A stretch of 64,000 bases of DNA. It comes from Eutypa lata (taxonomy: Eukaryota > Ascomycota > Sordariomycetes > Xylariales > Diatrypaceae). Positions 56,243 through 64,000 of this stretch are shown here, one piece after another. The stretch is from assembly GCA_022661535.1 (NCBI GenBank), contig JAKULF010000001.1, forward strand, positions 1,612,001-1,676,000. The letters are read 5' to 3'. A model generated the notes under the pieces. That model was not told the DNA's origin and did not search any database. It saw only the letters and a program-made list of their open reading frames with translations. Position 1 is the first letter of the stretch, and the number at the start of each line of letters is the position of its first letter. Made by a program: the position numbers and the translations under genes.

Positions 56243-57666
56243 TTTAATGATGAAAGAAGGGAGGAAATCTAATACTGAATGTGATACGCTTTGCTAGGTT
56301 GAAGATGATCCTCTGCGCCTATTGAATACACAAGGCCGCTCGCTACATAATCATATTTAGCTTTCAACAGCTTCACTATATATACGTCTCAGTATAGTTC
56401 TCCGCATGTTCATCAGAGCAGCATCCCACAACATGACGCCCGGGCAAGACATCCTGCATTCGAGTGTCTTAAAGATCACCAGTGGAGAATACTAGGTGCA
56501 TATGCCTTTCAATCATCGGAAGTACATGCGATTTGGTAAACAATTCTGTAATACCACATAACGACGTGTTGATGATGCACCATGATGAATGGGAATATAT
56601 TTTCACGGAACTTTCTTCCTATTTTAATCAATATAGGAACTGGTTCACAGCAACGACCCTACGACATCATCTAATGTGGAGAAGTAGGCTAGGCCCCTTC
56701 AACCTCTCGGCGAACTTTTGCTGTTCTGGTCAATTTGTACGTCGCTTGCGATCTAATGATTGGCCCACATGATCTCTCGGCACCCTGACCCCTATCCACG
56801 ATCTACTCTTATCCCCACTTAAATGTTATACCCCGGATTTCATATGATCATTCCCCACGTATATGATATTCAGCATCGTGAACGGTATACCTAGTCACGG
56901 TGGCCTCCTTACCTGTTTACTTTCCATTGGAATATACTAATATCCTGAAATTAGTAACATTTGATTGGGTAGCCAACTATGCCGCTAATGTACCCCGAAA
57001 ATTTCAGACGGAGAAGCGTCGGGAACCTGGTGTCGACACTACCCCAGTGATGATCTAGATTCTGAATAATTGCTGGTACTACTACTCATCGTGCTGGGAC
57101 GTGGGATAATGTACGTAATACGCAGGTCTACTTCCGGGCGGTAACTAATTCTATAGCCAACGGAATCGTAGTTCCGGATCTGACACTGGACTTATACATA
57201 ACCCTAAGCTTCAAGACGCACCCATCTTCAGCCGAAGACATTGCGTAGAAACCCATCTACATAACTTGATAGGCTAATGAACAGTAGTCCGTGGGTCTTA
57301 CCCTCATAGTTGCTACTTTGCATATTTCTGGGCAAAGTCAACTCAATGCCTCATGTTCTAAATAATAGCATCTCCAGAGTTTACCTAAATTCGGTGGAAA
57401 TGTCAGGATTGGTGTTTGTATCTAATTACTAGGCGTTTAGCTTTGTATATGAGAACTTAGGTTCATCACTACTGTTATCACTACTTTGTGAAACTTGTAT
57501 TGCGCGTTTTGGCAAGGTAAGTTCATTCAATACACTCCTTCTATCTCATTACATACAAATGTCGGGCCACGTACATATCCCGCCCCTTGTTATCGGTGAA
57601 CTGGACTGGTAATTATTCAAAATGTGCCTCAACTAAAGAATTCGCCCGACTGCATTCAACTCCCAT
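56243..57666. other. 1.4 kb intergenic, no gene seen
   Basis: Between the oxidoreductase start and the P450 stop, both on the minus strand. A plus-strand frame at 56482-56772 shows no family features. The promoter of the oxidoreductase should lie at 56243-56700. Confidence 0.45.
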
Positions 57667-59298
57667 CTATAATGACCTTCTCCAAACCTTGACTGGCATC
57701 TCTCCAAGGATATGATTCATTGTTTCTAGCCTCTGCAACTCAAATCCCTGCTGTAAGGCAAAATCGTAACGGTGCACGAGTGAAGCAATGAGGACAGTCT
57801 GTTCTAGATAGGAAATATTGCGTCCGATGCAACCCCTTGAACCAGCTGAGAAGGTGATGAAAGAACTTTGGATTTGTTTGCCTTTCTCGCCAAGCCATCG
57901 CTCAGGAATGAAGGACTCTGCGTCTGGAAAGACTGACTCATCACGATGCGCTACCAACGCGGAAATGCTGACGGTGGTATTTCCAGGGACATACTGGTCC
58001 ATGATCCAGAGTCCCTCTGGGGGAGTCTTCCGTGGGAGGCCGTGTGGCGTTGGTGGCTGTAAGCGCAATGATTCGTCTAAGCAGGCGCGTAGGTATGTCA
58101 AATGTTTCACTTTGTCGTAAGGAGCAACAATTTCGTCAGGCTCAAGAACAGCATCAATCTCTTCCCGAAGACGCTCCATTATCTTTGGTTGCTTGAGGAG
58201 CTCGTAAAGGACGTTCGCGATGGCAATTGCGGTAGTCACACTACCAGCGTTCATCATGATGTTGATTTCAGCCACAATCTCTCCTAATTCCAGGTTATGA
58301 GGGACTCCATTCTTATCTTCCATTAAGGCTTGGAAGAAATCGTCTAGTTTCTCTCCAGCCCGGTAGCGCTCGAGTCGTCTGGCTGATCGATGAAGAACAA
58401 TACCTTCCCAGCCTGATCCGGATTCGGACATGCGCCTATAGAATGGAATAAGGTTGGAGATCTTATCCAGAATACCGTAGTTATCGTAGCTCCATATGAG
58501 AAGTGACTGCTTCCTCGCGTTGGGATATAATGCCTCTCGAAGATTTGTCTCGTAGGTTGACCCATCTAGCCGTTGGCCAGTAACACGGTCATGTCCTTTG
58601 TCAAGCAAGCCTAGACTCTCTGATAGACCAATGTCTGTGATCGCATCGAGAGTAAAGAAGTTCGTCCATGCCCGGTAATCGATCAGCTTATCCTTGGGGC
58701 CGGGATACTTCTGCCCCTGAGGAAGTGGACTCGTGCAGCACTTGTCGAACTCGGCAAACAGTTTGGTCACTTTATCGGCGACTTTGTATTCCCAGCCTTC
58801 AAGGTTCTTCAACGCATATGCTGACGACAGAACTTTCCTCTTCCTTGAGTGATCCTGCTTGTCTATCACGTCGGCGAGATGAAAGTGGGATGAGGCTGTC
58901 ATGGAGTATGACTCGTCCTTGATACAGGGGGATCCATGACCGTATATATCCTTGATAGCCTGGACGCTACCAAAGGACAGCGTATTGGGGCCAGTACGCA
59001 GAATAGGTTCTTTCTTGTGAAGTTTGGCAAGGTGAGTCGAGCGAGCTCCACCGTGAGCCAATATCATAAAGGGGAGGTTCGAGACTCCGGAGAATAGGCT
59101 CATGTTAGGGAATTTTCGTAGGCCTGGATATTCTAGTTAGACGTCGCCAATTACACATAAAAGGGGAAAATTGAATCATTTACCTTTCGGGTCTCTCATG
59201 TAAACCATTAGGGGATAGATGACGAAATACACTACGAGAAGGAACAACAAGGCCACCGCGTACGGCGCACTAGCCGACAAACCGATTATCTCCGCCAT
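57667..59298 (-). CDS. cytochrome P450 monooxygenase, 523 aa
   Basis: Two exons, 59298-59184 and 59123-57667 (1572 nt). A membrane-anchor helix at the N-terminus (SAPYAVALLFLLVVYFVIYPL, about residues 11-31) implies endoplasmic reticulum location. The heme-binding loop is FSAGSRGCIGRN with the axial Cys, ExxR is in ACLDESLRL, and the PERF-like segment is FIPERWLG. The I-helix reads INIMMNAGSVTTA, where the usual acidic residue before Thr ([AG]Gx[DE]T) is Val, which may change proton delivery. The general form fits fungal benzoate/pisatin-type P450 families, but no CYP family is assigned. The reductase at the right edge and the regulator between them suggest a small dedicated cluster. Substrate unknown. 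Confidence 0.9.
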
Positions 59299-59983
59299 GG
59301 TATTTGCGGACGACTCTGTCGTGAGAAACAGAGTACTGGAAAGTTCAAGTAGAATATTGACTGAAGTATTCAAGGCGACATAGTTCACTAAGCGAAGCCG
59401 TTCATAGATATATAGACTGACGTCCATGAATATGATGTAACTACAGCTATTTACAAGACTGACTACCAACGTAGCCACTCAGAGGCTCTAGATCCCACTC
59501 TGAGAATTCACATGTTACCTACAACATAGCCTAGTCACTGTATGCCCAACTTATCATTATAGTAGTCTTACACGAATACCCATGTCAACCCATATCGACT
59601 CAGGTTAGATATGTCTACCTGCATCAATGAATTCATACAGCTAAAGGGGGGCCTGACTGACGATACTGGATGGTCCTTCTAGCCCCGTATTAGCCCAACA
59701 TACTGGTGGCAACGTGCTGCTGGCAATATTATCTGGAGCTTTAAGCGGGGATTCGCGGGGAAGTTGGGGTAATATTGTGACGTCTTTCTCAAAACGGCGA
59801 ACTTCTCCGCAAGACTTGGTTCCCCACGAGATCCACATCCTTTCGGAGACTTTGTTCTCCACAGACAATAAGGGATAAAAATCCCCGACCAGCCACGAAC
59901 AACACATTTCTGTTTCTGTCGATGTTTCCGCGGCGCCAACATCTTAACTTCAATCTCACGACTGCGACGACTCCCGCTCACCC
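59299..59983. promoter_or_regulatory. divergent promoter region, P450 / Zn2Cys6 regulator
   Basis: 685 bases between the P450 start (-) and the regulator start (+). Spurious minus-strand frames occur here. This is the most likely place for binding sites of the adjacent regulator, but no CGG-type pair was assigned. Confidence 0.4.
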
Positions 59984-62581
59984 ATGTCCGCAAGCGGGTC
60001 CTCGAGATTGCACGGTTGCGAGGTACGTCGTCAGTCTCCTGGCTTACCTATGTCTCCACATCTCCGTTGTTTAATCCCGGTTGCAGATCATAGATGCTGA
60101 CGCGGGTTTGTCATTGTTCTTGTAGTCCTGTCGAACAAGGCAAGTATGCCCTACCCTGAGTCTACACGATCCGCCGCCAATGGTGTGTGGCCCTGAAAGT
60201 CTCTTTGCTAACCCGACAAGCTTGCTCATATAGGCATGTCAAATGTAAGTGGCTGAGCGGTTATCATCGTGGTTTCTGGCCAATCACGGCTGACTCAAAA
60301 CAGGTGACGAAGGCAATCCCTGTGCTCAATGTGTGAAGAAAGGGGTAGACTGTATTCGAGCTGTAAAGTTTCGCTTTCGTCATAGTTTCAATCCGAGGTA
60401 ATTAGGCACTGTTACACTTCCTGTGTTCACCCCTATATTCATTCATCTTATGATGAAACCCCCTATGCTGACCTAATCATCTCAGTCTTGGCGACGGACA
60501 ATATGAGTTTGCGCATTACCAGCCATGGTGTCGCGTAGCTGGCAAGAAGCTGAAATTCATTGATGAGAATATTGAACTTACTACAAACTATGACGAAGGG
60601 CAGTCGGAGTCCGAGGACGATAATCAGCAAGCTCATAACAAGTCCGCCTCTAAGCCCTCACCACCTGATCTACTACCTTCGATTGTTCATTCTCATGTGC
60701 AGGAGAATGTCACCGGTGTTAACCTAGGCCCAAGTCATATCGACATCCCATCTCTGTTATCAAGGGATAGCGATACATATCTCCCAAGCATTGTATTACC
60801 AGACATCATCGAGCATGAATCACCGAGAAACGACCAAAGATTACCCTCTCAACATGGGTTAAGCGACCCCTGGTCTCTTCAGGTTCAGACTTCTTTTGTC
60901 GAAGACGCTACTTCACGGCAACCCGAGAATGGTGGCATACCGGGCGGTCAAAGACATATACCCAGTGCTAATAAATATTCCTTCCCAACTGTTACATGTT
61001 TAGGTCTCTGCAAATCACCGTTAACTACCGAATCGAGATTTCCCATAAAAGACTCATACGAGGCAGAGTTAATTCGCTATTACGTGGATAGTCTTGCTCC
61101 AGTTTTTGATATCTGTGATGCAGAGATGTCCTTTGCAAGAACTTTGGTAGAGATGGCTAGATCATCACATACTCTACTCGATTCTATCTTCACAGTCTCG
61201 AGCAAGCATCGCTCTAGTCGTTCAGATAGAGTGAAACTCCAGCGTCCTTGCTCGGACTGTTTCCAGACGGCATTCAACTCTTGTGGCACGATGCTGAGTT
61301 CGGGTCTGTTCGCGTCTATCGTCTTATTATACTTCCACGAGTACATTGAAGGTAAGTTTCGAGGGTGACGTATTGCATATTTTCTCCCGAGCCATTATCT
61401 GTTACACTCTCCTAACCCCCAATGCCAGTTTGAGCATCTCAAAGGATGCACAATCTGAGCACGGATTAGCCCAAAACCTCATGGAACTTGGTATTCTGGT
61501 AAACTCTACTATGCTAATCTCGAGTCTGAAATTAGTCCCCGTGGAAGAAAACGATAATGGACCTATTTCCTTTCCAATATGCGATCTCTTAGACCTTCAA
61601 AGCCAATACCTCCTTCCTAATGGCCTACACCAAGCAGCATTTTGGGTTGGCTTGCGACAAGAAATATACCTAGCCATCATGAATGAGAGACCAACCGGAC
61701 TATATCTTAGATGTTGCAATTTCGACCGTTCAATGGACTCAGCAGATGACGAGATTTGGGCCAAAAGGATCATACTACATCTAGTTGATGTCTTGGAGTA
61801 CTGCTTCGGGTCCGACAGCAGCTATGATACTTACGACAACTTGGTTGAGTACTCGGTGGCTTGGGCTGCTTCGAAGCCTGACTCATTCTGCCCTGTCTAT
61901 GTTCGACAGGCCCGAGGTGAAGAGACTTTCCCTTGGGTTGTCTTTCTGAACAACACTATTATGGTGGCTTTGCAGTACTATCATTTAGTCCGCATTCTAC
62001 TCACAGCACATAACCCTAAGATACCGCGACTGGGTATTGCGCATAAAGTCGCTTCACGATCAATCGATGTCAGTCTTTGTCATAAATCTGTTACAGCTCC
62101 ACTATAAAAGGATAATGCAAATTGACTTTCTCCTAGGCAGACATCAAGAATGATGTCAAAATTGTTTGCGGGATAGCAGAGACATTTAGCAATTACCACC
62201 CCACTCACTCGTAAGTTCTGGTGGCCTACCTAACTAGATGAGTGTAATGACAGTTAGCTAACCACGAACTCAGAGTCGCCGTTCTAGCAATTGCTCTCGC
62301 CGGGGACCGCTTTACCCACCGTCGGGAGCAGGAAGCACTCTTAGATATCTTGGTAAAAACGGAGAAGAAATGTGCTTGGTCTACTCAGTCAATGTAAGCT
62401 TCCTAGTGTGAAACACGCCCCTTTTCTATTGGTTCATTGGGTAGGGATATTTTATAGGTCTATGCATGCATGTTCATACTAACTTCTCATTAGTCAACAT
62501 CATCTAAGAGAGATATGGGGCTGGTCTCTTACCCAGTTAAGAGTGGACATGAAAGAGAATCAGACAGACATTACTTATTAG
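59984..62581 (+). CDS. Zn2Cys6 fungal transcription factor with micro-exons, ~644 aa
   Basis: Exons proposed: 59984-60022, 60126-60139, 60234-60244, 60304-60397, 60486-61340, 61429-62068, 62137-62210, 62274-62393 and 62494-62581. The spliced N-terminus gives CESCRTRHVKCDEGNP, then CAQCVKKGVDC, a complete Zn2Cys6 cluster (Cys-x2-Cys-x6-Cys...). It is built from exons of 39, 14, 11 and 94 bases, with a GC-AG intron after the 14-base exon. The C-terminal part has YEAELIRYYVDSLAPVFDICD, AAFWVGLRQEIYLAIMNERP and HHLREIWGWSL, typical of the fungal-specific regulator domain (DUF3468-like). The join near 61340-61428 is not certain: the more usual donor GTAAGT at 61352 breaks the frame. It lies between a P450 and a P450 reductase, so it may control them. 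Confidence 0.78.
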
Positions 62582-62719
62582 CATATTCAAGTATCATAGC
62601 GGGATATTCTGTATCCTATGGGGATATCCTGTCCCTTGTCAGTCTACTTGTCTCATAAAATTGCTTCGATGTAAGTATCTACCTCTAAGTGTTGTATTAT
62701 GCCGAGTCAAGGTCATGTA

Positions 62720-64000
62720 TTAGCCCCATACATCTTCCTGCCACTTCCTCGTCCGCTTCATATGCCCACTCCACTCTAAAGCCTCATCCTCTTTCCATTC
62801 CCTCTGGTTTCCTAGAACCTCACAAATAGACTTTCCAACCTCCCTTGCCATGCTTGCTCTTCCGCAAATGTATACACTCGCATCATTTCCAACCATCTCT
62901 GAAACTTCAGTCCCTAGCTCACGCACTCTATCTTGGACATACGCCCTTGGTGTTTCGTGCATGCGAGAGAACGCAGTGACGATGTGCAAACTATCCTCCA
63001 GCACACTTGACGCCTGTTCTAATTCTTCGCGATATATGTAGTCCTCATCAGGCCGTCGACAACCAAAGATAAGCAGCATCTTACCCACTGGCTTGCCAAT
63101 CGATCGAAGACGGGCGCGCTCCATGATAAATGCGCGGAAAGGAGCGAGTCCTGTCCCCGCTGCAATCATGATTAGAGGGCATGATGACAGGGCAGGAAGC
63201 TTGAACTTCGACCGACGAACGTGTGCGTGGACCAAGCCACCAGCCAGTGTTTCAGCGGGCCCCGAAAGTGCATACGTGAGCTTTGCAGGGCTTTCCGCTG
63301 TTCCTTGGTTACAGTGCGATTCGGAAAGAGATAGTAGATAATTAGTTGCAAGACCAGGGATTGATACTACCGGTGTGCTGCTATTAGTCAACTCGGTGTT
63401 GGCCACGAGTACCGTGATGCTGGGTGAACGTGGTGAGGTAATACTAGAACTGGATATCGAATAGTAACGAGGCTGCATTCGAGGTAATATTTCGACCAAG
63501 TATGACAAGGAGAGGCCCTGCCACGTAGAGTCTTCGCCCACTGCCTTTGATGCCATCTCGAGAAGACTACCCACGGTGATATGTGTCCGAGATAGGAACT
63601 CGGCAAACGTATCTCTATCCTGGCTGAGGCCTAGCAAAAACTCCTTCACAGCAGACGAAGGTGCGAAATTCGCCAATCCGCGGACAGTAGCTCGTGAAAC
63701 AAGTGCGCTAATTTCGAGATAATATCGGAAAAGGGCATCGATGCTGGTAGGCGACGGGATCTTGACTTTGATGGCGGGGTCGAGAGAGGAGATTAGAATT
63801 GGAGTGTCACGTTTTTCCGAGAGTCCAAGAATGGTTACAAGACGATCTATCTCTTGGTCCGGATTGATTGGCCAGACTGCGAGATGGTCGCCTGTCTTAT
63901 AAGTAAGCTCGGGCGTGTTGCTAATATCCAATTCCATGTGGAGACAGTTTCGACTAGAAGACGTGAATAGCTCTCGGGATTGTTTGATTTTTAGAGCTCG
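62720..64000 (-). CDS. NADPH-cytochrome P450 reductase, C-terminal part (runs off right edge)
   Basis: The stop is at 62720 and the frame stays open to the right edge, where it reads RALKIKQSRELFTSSSRNCLH and then MELDISNTPELTYKTGDHLAVWP. That is the FAD-domain opening of P450 reductases, so the Met at 63937 is not the start and the FMN domain lies beyond the window. Visible parts are RYYSISSSS (FAD), CPLIMIAAGTGLAPFRAF (NADPH), LLIFGCRRPDEDYIY, VYICGRASMAREV and the C-terminal region ending KWQEDVWG. The last aromatic Trp stacks on FAD in this family. It passes electrons from NADPH to P450s at the ER. Because the housekeeping reductase is usually single-copy, one next to a P450 and a regulator may be a cluster-dedicated paralogue. 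Confidence 0.88.
   Translation of the reverse strand, partial: RALKIKQSRELFTSSSRNCLHMELDISNTPELTYKTGDHLAVWPINPDQEIDRLVTILGLSEKRDTPILISSLDPAIKVKIPSPTSIDALFRYYLEISALVSRATVRGLANFAPSSAVKEFLLGLSQDRDTFAEFLSRTHITVGSLLEMASKAVGEDSTWQGLSLSYLVEILPRMQPRYYSISSSSITSPRSPSITVLVANTELTNSSTPVVSIPGLATNYLLSLSESHCNQGTAESPAKLTYALSGPAETLAGGLVHAHVRRSKFKLPALSSCPLIMIAAGTGLAPFRAFIMERARLRSIGKPVGKMLLIFGCRRPDEDYIYREELEQASSVLEDSLHIVTAFSRMHETPRAYVQDRVRELGTEVSEMVGNDASVYICGRASMAREVGKSICEVLGNQREWKEDEALEWSGHMKRTRKWQEDVWG

Overview
This window is nuclear DNA from a filamentous ascomycete, most likely a Sordariomycete. The signs are genes split by short GT-AG introns (about 50-160 bases), fungus-specific families (bZIP-DUF3425, Zn2Cys6 regulator, fungal PD-(D/E)XK nuclease-like protein, LysM/GH18 'subgroup C' chitinase, WSC protein, DszC-like monooxygenase) and a 4.4 kb block stripped of G+C that looks like the end point of repeat-induced point mutation (RIP). 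I could not fix the genus from sequence alone. Exon joins were worked out by hand from reading frame, splice signals and family motifs; nearly all give frame-consistent totals.

Layout. 0-5 kb: tail of an unrecognised gene, a three-exon class III aminotransferase (-) and a six-exon ethanolamine/choline kinase (+). 5.5-10.1 kb: a hairpin, then the AT block. 10.2-13.1 kb: a single-exon orphan with an internal duplication (-) and a small secreted orphan (-). 14-20 kb: a divergent chitin-related pair, a secreted LysM+WSC protein (-) and a 1394-residue LysM/ChtBD1/GH18 chitinase (+). 21.5-31.9 kb: carboxylesterase (-), a MITE-like palindrome, the PD-(D/E)XK nuclease-like protein (-), an APH-type kinase (+), an aldo-keto reductase (-) and a bZIP-DUF3425 regulator (+). 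33.5-36.8 kb: an orphan (+), a P-loop fragment and a small SET protein (-). 36.8-39.9 kb is a gene desert.

39.9-46 kb: a nine-exon DUR3-type solute:sodium symporter (-) diverges from a DszC-like flavin monooxygenase (+), followed by a beta-carbonic anhydrase (+). 47-54.9 kb is an accessory island. It holds two related orphan proteins at its ends in inverted orientation, a diverged DEAH/HA2 helicase-like protein that has lost its hallmark motifs, and an orphan with eight perfect 18-bp repeats. CTAC-type microsatellites sit in front of all four genes. This is the best candidate here for something undescribed. 55-64 kb: a Gfo/Idh/MocA oxidoreductase (-), a cytochrome P450 (-), a Zn2Cys6 regulator (+) and the C-terminal part of a NADPH-P450 reductase (-). 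The last three look like a small oxidative cluster carrying its own electron donor and regulator.
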